Shown here piece by piece: positions 53,768 to 62,582 of a stretch of 64,000 nt of DNA. Source of the DNA: Vibrio hepatarius. GTDB lineage: Bacteria; Pseudomonadota; Gammaproteobacteria; Enterobacterales; Vibrionaceae. Each line of letters starts with the position of its first letter. The first letter of the stretch is position 1. The notes beneath the pieces were generated by a model. That model was not told the DNA's origin and did not search any database. It worked only from the letters and a program-made list of their open reading frames with translations. Location of the stretch: contig NZ_LHPI01000009.1 in assembly GCF_001274785.1 (NCBI RefSeq), forward strand, positions 62,001-126,000. Reading direction: 5' to 3'. A program made the translations under genes and the position numbers.

Positions 53768-54067
53768 TTACTGAAATGTGGTAACCAGACAGTTGTCTCC
53801 ACCAAATCCATTCGGCTTATACTGATCTGCCTGTGGGTCGTTAATCCACTTGTCATTATCGACTAAATATCGAAACTCAAACTGCGCATCTTTCGGTAAA
53901 CGAGTCTTAAACTTGTAAGACTTGGTTTTAGCGACTTTCTTCATTTCCGTTGGTTGCCAATCCAAAAAGTCAGCAAATAGTACCGCCGACTCGGCAACCT
54001 CGGTTGCTGGTAACTCAAAAGTTACTTCAACTTCGTCCTTGGTTTTGAAATAACGTTTATTGATCAT
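53768..54067 (-). CDS. Stand-alone isoamylase N-terminal (CBM48/AMPK-type) domain protein
   Basis: The protein is 99 aa from the ATG at 54067, set by a GAGGGAGA ribosome site. The whole protein is one immunoglobulin-like glycogen-binding domain: EVEVTFELPA, the DFLDWQPTEMKK turn, FKTRLPKDAQFEFRYLVDNDKWINDPQADQY and a final short strand. In larger enzymes this domain guides binding to glycogen or starch; here there is no catalytic domain. It may bind a carbohydrate or act as a regulatory partner. It is monocistronic. Confidence 0.87.
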   Translation of the reverse strand: MINKRYFKTKDEVEVTFELPATEVAESAVLFADFLDWQPTEMKKVAKTKSYKFKTRLPKDAQFEFRYLVDNDKWINDPQADQYKPNGFGGDNCLVTTFQ

Positions 54068-54150
54068 GGTTCTCTCCCTCAACAAGCAAAAAATTTAAAA
54101 CAAACTAGTTCAAACAATAAGCAACGTTTTCGGGTTTTACAACTGGATAT

Positions 54151-54768
54151 TTATTCAATAGGGTTCACAATTCCCGCCTTTGATACACTAAATCTCAAAA
54201 GCTGTTCATTGCTAGGGGTATCACTCATAGTCTGACCTTGTGCATGTTTATTAAAGCGGACTTCGATTTCTTGGCCTAATTTGTTTAACGATGCAACTTG
54301 GATTCGGTCACCCAGCAGGTAGCTCTCTTTGACAACCATGCGCTTCAAACCTTGGTCGTAGTGAAAACGCGCCAAATAGTAAAATACCCCACTACCTTGA
54401 TTAGACACGCTCATTACGGATACATAATCTGTCTCACTCACTGAAAGCATCCATTTTGACCAGACAGACACGGTGCCTCGTTCAGAGCCTGCGTCATAAC
54501 TCCCGGTAGCCAATTGAGTTTGCGCGTCATATTGGCTAATAAAGCTGAAGGCATGACTCTCTGGCACTTCAATCGTCCACGGGTTTGGCGTTGATAGACC
54601 AAAGATTTGCTCAATCACGGCATCGTTACTTTGTTGACTAGATGGGAACTTTGCCAAGATCTCCTCATCACTGAGGCTAAAGCGATAGATGCCCGCCGCA
54701 GAAACCACGATCAAAAGTAATATCGGGATAAGTAGGATTAGAGGGATTGGAAGTAAGCGTTTTTTCAT
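54151..54768 (-). CDS. Membrane-anchored protein of unknown function
   Basis: The protein is 205 aa from the ATG at 54768; an ATG at 54780 is equally in frame and the ribosome site does not decide. A basic start (MKKRLLPIP) and one strong hydrophobic segment (about 5-26) anchor it, leaving a beta-rich periplasmic domain of about 175 residues with no Cys. I do not recognise the family. It lies alone between the CBM48-like gene and the divergent GFA gene. Confidence 0.65.
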   Translation of the reverse strand: MKKRLLPIPLILLIPILLLIVVSAAGIYRFSLSDEEILAKFPSSQQSNDAVIEQIFGLSTPNPWTIEVPESHAFSFISQYDAQTQLATGSYDAGSERGTVSVWSKWMLSVSETDYVSVMSVSNQGSGVFYYLARFHYDQGLKRMVVKESYLLGDRIQVASLNKLGQEIEVRFNKHAQGQTMSDTPSNEQLLRFSVSKAGIVNPIE

Positions 54769-54904
54769 TGTCAGTCTCATCAAAAATCTAGGTGAGTCAT
54801 GTTACATTACTCCCCCGCAACATTTGACCAAATCTAGCACTCTGGCCTAAAAATAGTGACATAGGGGCAGAATAAATCGGTAACCAATCATGTCAGGAGA
54901 CAAG

Positions 54905-55312
54905 GTGAAGACAGAACGCAAAACACGCGTAGCGGAATGCAGTTGCGGACAAGTAAGCTTGATATGCCGTGGAGAACCCGAACGAACCTCAGTTTGCCAC
55001 TGCTTCGAATGCAAGAAAAGAACCGGAAGCGTATTTGGAGTACAAGCGCGCTTCGCCAAATCACAAGTCAATTACAGCGGAGAAATGGTCGAATACACCC
55101 GCATTACCGATTCAGGCAATCAAGTGACGTACCATTTCTGTCCTTGTTGTAGCGCCACTATGCTAATGCGCTTAACCGCCGCGCCGGATGTACTCGTCAT
55201 TCCCGCAGGCGTATTCAACGTTCAAGATTTACCTTCACCGGCTTTCTCTGTCTATGAAGAGCGCATGGAGAGCTGGGTCAAGTTTGACTGCCAAGTGGAA
55301 CACTACCTTTAG
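54905..55312 (+). CDS. GFA/CENP-V family zinc protein
   Basis: The protein is 135 aa if started at the GTG at 54905, which has an AGGAGA ribosome site (54895-54900); an ATG at 54890 has none. Zinc ligands of the GFA family are visible: CSCG, then CHCFECKKRTGS, then HFCPCCSATM. Members are related to glutathione-dependent formaldehyde-activating enzyme, but most have unknown activity. It may be co-transcribed with the following DUF1275 gene. Confidence 0.87.
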   Translation: MKTERKTRVAECSCGQVSLICRGEPERTSVCHCFECKKRTGSVFGVQARFAKSQVNYSGEMVEYTRITDSGNQVTYHFCPCCSATMLMRLTAAPDVLVIPAGVFNVQDLPSPAFSVYEERMESWVKFDCQVEHYL

Positions 55313-55402
55313 TTGCTTAGGATCAAACTGTTTGCATAATTTACGCTATCTCACTATGTGGCGAGGCGATATAATCCCCCTCTTCATTGTGAGGAGCTGA
55401 TT

Positions 55403-56086
55403 TTGATTTCTAGATTACCAAAGTGGGTAGAGTACGGCGCGTTTCTACTCGCGCTACTTGCTGGTGTTGTGAATGCCATTGGATTACTCGGTTTTCAACA
55501 TCAGGCTGTCTCACACATCTCGGGCACCGTTACGCTACTCGGCACCAGTTTAGAATCATTGAACCAACAAACCTTCCATCTATTTATGGTGGTGATTAGC
55601 TTTATGCTCGGCGCCGTACTGAGCGGGATGTTTATGGAAGGCACTGCGTTAAAACTTGGTCGCCGATACGGCGTCGCGCTCTGCATTGAAAGTGGCCTGC
55701 TGTTTATTGCCTATCTACTTCTGCAAGACGGTAACTTATCCGGTCAATATTTCGCTTCCGCTGCATGCGGACTACAGAACGCGATGATCACAACCTTCAG
55801 CGGTGCGGTTATTCGTACTACCCATATGACGGGAATTCTGACCGATTTAGGCATTATGATCGGTTCAAGAATTCGCGGTAAAAGCTTTGACTACCGCAAA
55901 GCAAAACTGTTTCTCTTTATCTTCGCAGGCTTCCTATCCGGCGGCGTTATTGGCGCGAACCTTTACAGTGCTTACGCGCTTTCAGCCCTACTGATGCCTA
56001 TCTTCTTCGCCCTCGTGTTGGCTATTTTGTATTGGGGATATTTATTTATTTCCAGTGATAAACATATCAACCAAGATCACAAATAA
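55403..56086 (+). CDS. DUF1275 (YoaK) family membrane protein
   Basis: The protein is 227 aa from a TTG at 55403, chosen because GAGGAG (55391-55396) lies 6 nt before it; a GTG at 55358 would add 15 poorly conserved residues. It has six to seven helices with family marks AGVVNAIGLLGFQHQAVSHISGT (about 17-39) and LQNAMITTFSGAVIRTTHMTGILTD. YoaK-like proteins are inner-membrane proteins of unknown role. It follows the GFA gene by 90 nt. Confidence 0.85.
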   Translation: MISRLPKWVEYGAFLLALLAGVVNAIGLLGFQHQAVSHISGTVTLLGTSLESLNQQTFHLFMVVISFMLGAVLSGMFMEGTALKLGRRYGVALCIESGLLFIAYLLLQDGNLSGQYFASAACGLQNAMITTFSGAVIRTTHMTGILTDLGIMIGSRIRGKSFDYRKAKLFLFIFAGFLSGGVIGANLYSAYALSALLMPIFFALVLAILYWGYLFISSDKHINQDHK

Positions 56087-56309
56087 TACAAAAAACCAAA
56101 CAAATTAACAAAATCACTACAATTATCTAGTAGAATCGATTTATATCGAGCTAACTATTGAATATTTAGCGATGTTTAATGAATAGTATTGCAAAGATTC
56201 TTAAAAGGCATTACGCTAGCGCCATATGTGACAAAATATGGATGTTTAGTGAATATATATGCCGCCATGGATAGGCATGCTATTGACTAGTAGTAACACG
56301 AGAATTGTA

Positions 56310-57680
56310 ATGTCAAATAACGCTCAAGCACTCTCACAGCCGAAAGTTAAAAGTAACTTTTGGATGTTCTTTATCCCATCATTGCTGGGACTATTTTTAT
56401 TTATGGCGCCGATCAGCTACCAAGGTGATATCACTATCCCAGTAGCCGTATTGGCAAAATCAATCCAAGCCGTATTCGGTGATTACTTAGTTGCGACTGT
56501 AACGTCTATCATTGCGTTTATGGCGGCTGCATCTTTGCTATTTACCATTGCAAAACCAGCTTTCGTCGCTAACAACTCTTTCTTAAATGGCTTATTCAGC
56601 CCATCCCCTCTTTGGTTAGCGGTTCGAGTAATCGGTGGTATTGCGGTTGTGATGACTTACTTTCAGGTAGGTCCAGAAGCAGTATGGGAAGAAAATACTG
56701 GTGGCTTGGTGCTAGAAGGCCTGCTGCCAACCCTGTTCTCTGTTTTCATCTTCGCGGGCCTACTTCTGCCACTACTGATGAACTTTGGTCTACTAGAGCT
56801 AGTCGGCACACTGTTATGCAAGATCATGCGCCCGGTATTTAACCTTCCTGGTCGTAGTGCAATCGACTGTATGGCTTCTTGGTTAGGTGACGGTTCTGTT
56901 GGTATTCTATTGACCAGCAAACAATACGAAGAAAAATTCTACACTCAACGCGAAGCAGCGGTTGTAGGTACGACATTTTCTGCCGTATCAATTACTTTCA
57001 GCTTGGTTGTGATTGCACAAGTGGAGCTGGAGCACATGTTCCTACCGTTCTACGGCGCCATCTGTTTGGCTGGTATTGTTGCAGCAATCATCATTCCTCG
57101 TTTGCCACCGTTGAGCAACAAGAAAGATACCTACATCGACGGCACCAAGCCAGATGCGGAAGCAGACGCTTTACCAGAAGGCCACACGAGCTTTTCTTGG
57201 GGTATGCAACTGGCGCTAGAAAAAGCGAGCAAAGTTGAATCGTTTAAAGGTGTATTTGGTGAAGGCGTGCGCAACGCTGTTGATATGGTATTTGGCGTAC
57301 TACCAGTTGTAATGGGTCTTGGTACTATTGCACTAGTGGTCGCTGAGTACACACCTGTGTTCAGCATCCTAGGTCAACCATTCATCCCGTTCCTAGAACT
57401 TCTGCAAATTCCTGAAGCAGCGGCGGCATCTGAAACCATCGTTGTTGGTTTTGCGGATATGTTCATCCCAGCTATTCTTGCTGCATCAATAGATAGCGAA
57501 ATGACTCGTTTCGTTATCGCTGCAATGTCTGTGACTCAGCTGATTTACATGTCTGAAGTGGGTGCACTGCTGCTAGGTAGCCGTATTCCTGTGAACATTG
57601 TTGAATTGTTCGTCATATTCATTTTGCGTACTTTAATCACGCTGCCTATCATTGCCGGTGTGGCGCACTTAATTTTCTAG
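56310..57680 (+). CDS. YjiH-family membrane protein with nucleoside-recognition domains
   Basis: The protein is 456 aa from the ATG at 56310; an ATG at 56259 adds a non-conserved extension. It has about ten helices including two Gate/nucleoside-recognition repeats, SAIDCMASWLGDGSVGILLTSKQY and ETIVVGFADMFIPAILAASIDSEMTRFVIAAM. YjiH proteins are putative transporters. The substrate is unknown. It is monocistronic and ends at an intrinsic terminator. Confidence 0.88.
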   Translation: MSNNAQALSQPKVKSNFWMFFIPSLLGLFLFMAPISYQGDITIPVAVLAKSIQAVFGDYLVATVTSIIAFMAAASLLFTIAKPAFVANNSFLNGLFSPSPLWLAVRVIGGIAVVMTYFQVGPEAVWEENTGGLVLEGLLPTLFSVFIFAGLLLPLLMNFGLLELVGTLLCKIMRPVFNLPGRSAIDCMASWLGDGSVGILLTSKQYEEKFYTQREAAVVGTTFSAVSITFSLVVIAQVELEHMFLPFYGAICLAGIVAAIIIPRLPPLSNKKDTYIDGTKPDAEADALPEGHTSFSWGMQLALEKASKVESFKGVFGEGVRNAVDMVFGVLPVVMGLGTIALVVAEYTPVFSILGQPFIPFLELLQIPEAAAASETIVVGFADMFIPAILAASIDSEMTRFVIAAMSVTQLIYMSEVGALLLGSRIPVNIVELFVIFILRTLITLPIIAGVAHLIF

Positions 57681-57701
57681 CAACTTAATGACAAATTAGT
57701 T

Positions 57702-57729
57702 AAAAAAAGCCCCTATTCGGGGCTTTTTT
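57702..57729 (+). terminator. Intrinsic terminator of the YjiH-family gene
   Basis: AAAAAAGCCCC-TATTC-GGGGCTTTTTT lies 28 nt after the stop codon. Confidence 0.92.
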
Positions 57730-57867
57730 CGTTTAAAATGTGACATTTGAGCAAGCAATGCTTTTTAATCGTTCATAATAGTTTAAAAACATACCGTTCT
57801 ATAATGACGCTGTATATACTTGGTAACATTGAAATAAATGAAAAAGTTAGCTTCAATCGGAGGAGCA

Positions 57868-58332
57868 ATGGGAAAACTGCTTAGTGTTGTCCTACTTTTG
57901 TTTAGCTTTCAGGCAGCAAGCACTCCACTTGTTTTTAGGATAGATGACCAACAGACCATTACTCTTTCTCAACAAGAAATTGCGCAGCAGTTTAAACCGA
58001 CCACTTTTACTACGCAGCTACCTTGGTTTGTAGACGAGAAAACTGTAACGGGCTTTAGAGTCGTAGACCTGCTTGAACAGTACGGTATTGATGACTATAC
58101 GTCAGTCTGGTTTATTGGTCTTAACGATTATTCGTCTATCACGACGAAAGAAAACATCATCCAATACGATCCTATCATTACTTATGAAATGGATGGAGAG
58201 ACCATTCCCGTGCGGAAAAAAGGTCCATTCTGGCTTATGTTTAATTTAAGCAAGTACCCCGAGTTGGACAAAATTGAGTTCCATTCACAAATGGTTTGGC
58301 AATTAAAAGAGATAGTAATCCTTAAACAGTGA
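57868..58332 (+). CDS. Exported oxidoreductase-molybdopterin-like protein without Cys
   Basis: The protein is 154 aa from the ATG at 57868, which follows GGAGGAG closely; an ATG at 57838 gives 164 aa but lacks a ribosome site. A signal peptide (MGKLLSVVLLLFSFQAAS) is followed by a small domain resembling the molybdopterin-binding fold of sulfite-oxidase-like proteins: FRVVDLLEQYGIDDYTSVWFIGLNDYS and FWLMFNLSKYPELDK. No cysteine is present, so no molybdenum ligand exists and catalysis is unlikely. The next gene, a membrane GGDEF protein, overlaps its stop codon, which suggests that this protein senses a ligand for the cyclase. Confidence 0.75.
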   Translation: MGKLLSVVLLLFSFQAASTPLVFRIDDQQTITLSQQEIAQQFKPTTFTTQLPWFVDEKTVTGFRVVDLLEQYGIDDYTSVWFIGLNDYSSITTKENIIQYDPIITYEMDGETIPVRKKGPFWLMFNLSKYPELDKIEFHSQMVWQLKEIVILKQ

Positions 58333-59426
58333 TGAATAACCACAAGAGAAACGCAAATCTACCGTCGATACTAGTAAGGTCCAAAGCCTTATTGGTCACG
58401 ATGTCTTTGCTTCTGATCATGGCCAACATCTATGCTCTTGCCTCGACGCGAAATCTAGCGAAAACAGCGACAGACCAACAAAGCCAAGCCACGTGGTTCT
58501 TGTTTCAGCTCACTAAAGAGTTTTCTGAGTTAAACGCGATTGCTCCTTTTGCAACAGAAAGCAGCGCACGTAGAGAGCAAGTGCTGCTCAAGTATGACCT
58601 TACTTGGAGCCGTTTTGACATATTGCTAAACAACAAAGAGACAGATAGGTATCTATCTCTGCCAGGCTCACGCGGGTTTTTCCTGTCACTGTTCAATAGC
58701 TTCAAAGAGCTCGAGCCAGAGCTTGACCTCATTGAACAACCTCAATATGCAGATAAGCTCGCTGATGAATTGTCATACATTTACATGTCGATGATTGACT
58801 ACGTTAACCTCAATTTCCGTCTCGAGAGCCCAATTTATTTAGGCTACGTTGAACATGCACAAGTGCTGTATCGGATTCAAATCGGCTTACTGATGTTACT
58901 GTGTCTATGTGCAAGCTTGACTGGTTACATAATCCATAAAGAAGCGCAGTACCACCGTGAATTATCACTAACCGATTCACTGACAAAAGTGCGAAGCCGT
59001 CTTGCGCTATTCAATGATCTTGAGTACCTAATTGAGAGCAAGCAAGCGTTTACACTCTTTTTACTCGACCTCAACGGGTTCAAGCAGATCAATGACAACT
59101 TTGGGCACCAAGCGGGTGACCGAGCTTTAACACAAGTCGCCGAGCGTATTTCGATGTTGGGGATGGATTGCTACCGCGTAGGTGGTGACGAGTTTGCTCT
59201 GATTTCACTCCACAATGAAGATATCGACGTGCAATGGGCTATCATAGAAAGCTGTTTTTATGAACCATTGGATGTGGGGATGCAACAGTACGAAAGCCTT
59301 TCAACGAGTATCGGTGTGGCTCAGTTCCCTAAAGATGCTAAGCAAAGCAATCAGCTTATTTCGATTGCAGACGGTAAGATGTACCGGATGAAATTCTCAC
59401 AGAACGAGCAAGGGCTCGTCGGATAA
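58332..59426 (+). CDS. Membrane GGDEF diguanylate cyclase
   Basis: The protein is 364 aa from the ATG at 58332, overlapping the preceding stop (TGATG); a GTG 3 nt earlier is also possible. Two membrane helices (about 20-38 and 183-203) flank a helical periplasmic domain of about 140 residues. A GGDEF domain (about 215-360) carries VGGDEF and DGKMYRMK at its end. The RxxD inhibitory site is not present. It should make cyclic di-GMP under control of its periplasmic domain, perhaps through the exported protein encoded just upstream. Confidence 0.9.
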   Translation: MNNHKRNANLPSILVRSKALLVTMSLLLIMANIYALASTRNLAKTATDQQSQATWFLFQLTKEFSELNAIAPFATESSARREQVLLKYDLTWSRFDILLNNKETDRYLSLPGSRGFFLSLFNSFKELEPELDLIEQPQYADKLADELSYIYMSMIDYVNLNFRLESPIYLGYVEHAQVLYRIQIGLLMLLCLCASLTGYIIHKEAQYHRELSLTDSLTKVRSRLALFNDLEYLIESKQAFTLFLLDLNGFKQINDNFGHQAGDRALTQVAERISMLGMDCYRVGGDEFALISLHNEDIDVQWAIIESCFYEPLDVGMQQYESLSTSIGVAQFPKDAKQSNQLISIADGKMYRMKFSQNEQGLVG

Positions 59427-59430
59427 AAAA

Positions 59431-59460
59431 ATAGCGAGGCCAAAGCACTCGCTGTTTTTA
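59431..59460 (+). terminator. Intrinsic terminator of the GGDEF gene
   Basis: AGCGAG and CTCGCT flank a 9-nt loop, followed by GTTTTT. It converges with the polysaccharide cluster. Confidence 0.8.
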
Positions 59461-59483
59461 TACGCAGATTAAATGTTATTGAA

Positions 59484-59930
59484 TCACCTAACGCATTTCT
59501 TCGACCAACTAAGTGCCGCCCTTGCTAACGTTTTATAGCATTGCTCGAACTCAGTAAGGCCTTTCCCGTAAGGATCAGCAATATCGCCCAATTGAATCCA
59601 TTGGCCTATCAACAGTGTTTTGGAGCGTGCTCCTCGGGTCACTTCCGCTACCTCTTCCAACTGATGTCGATTCATCACTAAAACCAAGTCATATTGGTCA
59701 ATCAATTCAGGCGTGAGTTGCTGCGCACGGTGCTGTTCTAAATCCAGTTCAAATTGTTGAGCCACCAGCCTAGCGTTCTTGTCCGCTGGCATATCGTCGA
59801 AGTTAAGAGTCGAGACACACGTGCCTGCAGAGCAAATTGTATGGTTGGGTAATAGCTTGCGAAAGATAACCTCAGCCATAGGTGAACGACAGATATTCGC
59901 AGTACACACAATTAAAATCGAATTAAACAC
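59484..59930 (-). CDS. Low-molecular-weight protein-tyrosine phosphatase (Wzb-like)
   Basis: This 148-aa phosphatase has the N-terminal loop CTANICRSP (CX5RS) and the general-acid Asp in DPYGKG near the C terminus. In polysaccharide clusters Wzb-type enzymes dephosphorylate the Wzc tyrosine kinase that controls chain export. No Wzc gene lies in this window. It abuts the polymerase/ligase gene with no gap and is the last gene of the cluster. Confidence 0.92.
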   Translation of the reverse strand: MFNSILIVCTANICRSPMAEVIFRKLLPNHTICSAGTCVSTLNFDDMPADKNARLVAQQFELDLEQHRAQQLTPELIDQYDLVLVMNRHQLEEVAEVTRGARSKTLLIGQWIQLGDIADPYGKGLTEFEQCYKTLARAALSWSKKCVR

Positions 59931-61340
59931 TTAACTTCCTTTGTCGACGCTTAGTGGTAAAAACTCTTTGGCAGTTGCATCTCTCGCCGGCAATATCGAC
60001 GTAGCAAAGCAGACGAACAATACAAAAATGAACGTGACGGCATTAGCCATCGGCTGGAGGTTAAAATCGACAGAGATATGGATCAACATACCAATGATCG
60101 CCATCGTCGCCCCCAAAGCGAGTCCTTTCATGGTGTGACTGTTACGCCGATACTGAGTTGTTAGCGAAAGAAACAACGCATAAAGCACCATCAAGCCCAG
60201 CATAACAGTGGCTGGAAGCCCTGCTTCAACCGCAAACTGCACATACTCATTATGTGCATGGTCGTAGAAGCCAATATCTGCTTCACTGTAGCCTGGGAAG
60301 ACGGTGTAAAAACTCGCCATACCAGTGCCAGTCAGCGGGTAATCTTTGATGATATCTAAACTCCAGATGACAACCTGATCACGTGATTCCGCTTGTATCG
60401 ATGTTTCAACCAAGCGCTGTTTCACTTTATCTAAACCAAACAACGCGCCCACAACAAAGGTGTCGATAGCCAGTACACTAACCACCAATAGCGTTAGCGC
60501 TCTTGGTTTAGTTTTATAGATAAGCAAAGCGAGCAGACCACCAATCGCAGTCGCGGCAAAAAAGGCCGTGTTACCCATTCTCGAGCGAGTCATCACCAAC
60601 GCGATCACCATGATCACTAAAGCTAAGCGAACCAGCATCTTACTGCTTAGAACTCCAGACAACAGACGTTTCCAGCGAATAAACCAAGACCCAGATTCTG
60701 AGGTATGCAATTGAGTCACAATTAAACCTAAACCGAGGCATAAGCTAAGCATCAGGTAGTTGGCGAAGTGGTTCTTGTAGATGAAAGAACCCGTCGCGAT
60801 CGACTTTTCCGGTAGCCCCCAAATCAAACTTTCTTTTACACCGACCAAAACCAGAGTCGAAGCATAGAAAGCTTGCACACATCCACTCACCACAAGCGCG
60901 ACTACCGCGTATTTTAATCGTCGGCCGCTGTTTATAAGCAAGATGAGGTTAAAGACAAGCAACCAATAACTGACACCACGTAACAGTGAGCGCAGCGTCA
61001 TCGTCCTATCCAGAGATACCGAATAATCACTCGCACCCACTAAAGAATACAGTGCATATGCGTTGTCGGATAAAAACGCGACAACGTCTTTAGGCAGCAC
61101 TAACGCTTGCAACAACACCCAGATTTGAAAAATGCCCAAAGGCAAAAGCAACCATTTGAATTTGCTAATGTAGTGCCAAGGCAGGTTATTCTTATAAATT
61201 ATCAGTAAAGACAGCGTTTGTAGCGCTATCCAAATTTCAGCGATGGACCACGCCCAATCACGGTTACTTCCCAATGGGATCGGTAGCCAAATTAATAACG
61301 CGATTAGACTGTAGAAAGAGAATTGCTCTAAAGATTTCAT
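59931..61340 (-). CDS. O-antigen ligase/polymerase-like membrane protein
   Basis: The protein is 469 aa from the ATG at 61340; a TTG at 61370 is an unlikely alternative. It has about 11-12 membrane helices and a large periplasmic loop late in the protein with GTGMASFYTVFPGYSEADIGFYDHAHNEYVQFAVEAG, a pattern of the Wzy_C/WaaL domain with the key His. It polymerises or ligates repeat units of an exopolysaccharide. It lies 50 nt after a small exported protein gene in the same direction. Confidence 0.9.
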   Translation of the reverse strand: MKSLEQFSFYSLIALLIWLPIPLGSNRDWAWSIAEIWIALQTLSLLIIYKNNLPWHYISKFKWLLLPLGIFQIWVLLQALVLPKDVVAFLSDNAYALYSLVGASDYSVSLDRTMTLRSLLRGVSYWLLVFNLILLINSGRRLKYAVVALVVSGCVQAFYASTLVLVGVKESLIWGLPEKSIATGSFIYKNHFANYLMLSLCLGLGLIVTQLHTSESGSWFIRWKRLLSGVLSSKMLVRLALVIMVIALVMTRSRMGNTAFFAATAIGGLLALLIYKTKPRALTLLVVSVLAIDTFVVGALFGLDKVKQRLVETSIQAESRDQVVIWSLDIIKDYPLTGTGMASFYTVFPGYSEADIGFYDHAHNEYVQFAVEAGLPATVMLGLMVLYALFLSLTTQYRRNSHTMKGLALGATMAIIGMLIHISVDFNLQPMANAVTFIFVLFVCFATSILPARDATAKEFLPLSVDKGS

Positions 61341-61390
61341 TGAATACTGCGAATAAAAAAGCCCAACCAATGTTGGGCTATGTCAACAAT

Positions 61391-61843
61391 TTAGTTTGGT
61401 GAAACAACACCATTACCGCCACCGTTTGCACCTACTGCTGGCGGTGTTGGTGGAGCAATCGCTGGCGTGCCAGGTGCAGCAGACGCAATACCGGCCGCTG
61501 TCGCTTGGGCAAATTGAGTCGGGTCAATTCCCGAAAGTAGTGCTGCCGTTGTAATTAACTCGTCCGCAATCCCTTCTTCACGAGCGATGGCAGCGATTTG
61601 TTCCGCAAGTTCAGGGGCAATTTCAAAAGCACTTTGAATACTAACCTGAGGGTCGACATTGTCGCTGCGCAGCAATATCGTCAAGATATCGAGTACGATG
61701 TCTGGATTCGACTTATACACAATCACAACCTCTTCACGAGTCGGATTTTCACCTAATTGAGAGGTCACCGTATCAGTAGCAGCCAGTGAACTAACCGAAA
61801 AGAGTGACGTTAGTATTAGCGTTAAGCGAGATAATGAAGTCAT
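61391..61843 (-). CDS. Small exported protein of the polysaccharide cluster
   Basis: This 150-aa protein has a signal peptide (about 1-21), a helical mature region, and a low-complexity C terminus rich in Ala, Pro and Gly (PGTPAIAPPTPPAVGANGG). I do not recognise a family. Its position between the ligase/polymerase gene and other cluster genes suggests a role in the periplasm or at the cell surface during polysaccharide assembly, which is inference. Confidence 0.65.
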   Translation of the reverse strand: MTSLSRLTLILTSLFSVSSLAATDTVTSQLGENPTREEVVIVYKSNPDIVLDILTILLRSDNVDPQVSIQSAFEIAPELAEQIAAIAREEGIADELITTAALLSGIDPTQFAQATAAGIASAAPGTPAIAPPTPPAVGANGGGNGVVSPN

Positions 61844-61916
61844 TTATTCTTCCTTGTGATTAATAATCAATTAAGCCGCAACAATCATGGTTTGCATGCA
61901 ACCACTATCGCTCGAC

Positions 61917-62582
61917 CTAACCGTTGATATTCGTTTGGCATTTTTCATGCGTGGTATTGTTAAACGCGAGCAAGCGACACATACGCTCTGCCCCTGGCGA
62001 ATAAGTGAGTAGCCGAGACAGTTCCTCTCGGTATTTCCACTTCAAAGCCGTAGTTAAAAAGCTTGTACTTAGTTCAACCCGTTGCTGGCTGTCTAACTGG
62101 TTCCAACGACTAAACCCAACATCAAACTGCGCAAAAAGGGTTAACGGCATATTCGGCCCAAAACGTTGTGCTAACTTAACTTGTTCTACGCGACTGTCTG
62201 AAGGCTCGAGTTGAGCCAACTCAAGATAGGTCGCGTACCAAGTAGGACGAGTCCTAATGCTCGATAACAAGTATTGTTTTGTCAGCTCTGCCTCTTTGTC
62301 TGTCAGCTGCTTGTACGATTGCCAACTTAGCGCTTTAGCTGCCAGCTCATACTCGTAACCACCAGCAAAAGTCGAAGACAACATACTAGCAATCACGGCA
62401 TTATCGTCGGCCACGCTAGACTCATTCACGCGCTCGCTGTTGTGGGAGTATCGGTTCAGTGAAATTTCCAAACCGCTCACGTGCAAACTGTTAATCAGTT
62501 GGCTACTGGCGAGAAAGATGACAATAACTGCAAGCGCTGCAATGGCGAGTGTCTTGTAATCGAGTAAGTGCTTAACCTGCAT
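61917..62582 (-). CDS. Membrane-anchored protein of the polysaccharide cluster
   Basis: The protein is 221 aa from the ATG at 62582; a longer frame upstream overlaps the glycosyltransferase gene further. One membrane helix near the N terminus (about 10-29) anchors a mostly helical periplasmic domain with TPR-like spacing (YLELAQLEPSDSRVEQVKLAQRFG). I do not recognise a family. It overlaps the WecG-like gene by 11 nt, indicating translational coupling and a related role. Confidence 0.7.
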   Translation of the reverse strand: MQVKHLLDYKTLAIAALAVIVIFLASSQLINSLHVSGLEISLNRYSHNSERVNESSVADDNAVIASMLSSTFAGGYEYELAAKALSWQSYKQLTDKEAELTKQYLLSSIRTRPTWYATYLELAQLEPSDSRVEQVKLAQRFGPNMPLTLFAQFDVGFSRWNQLDSQQRVELSTSFLTTALKWKYREELSRLLTYSPGAERMCRLLAFNNTTHEKCQTNING

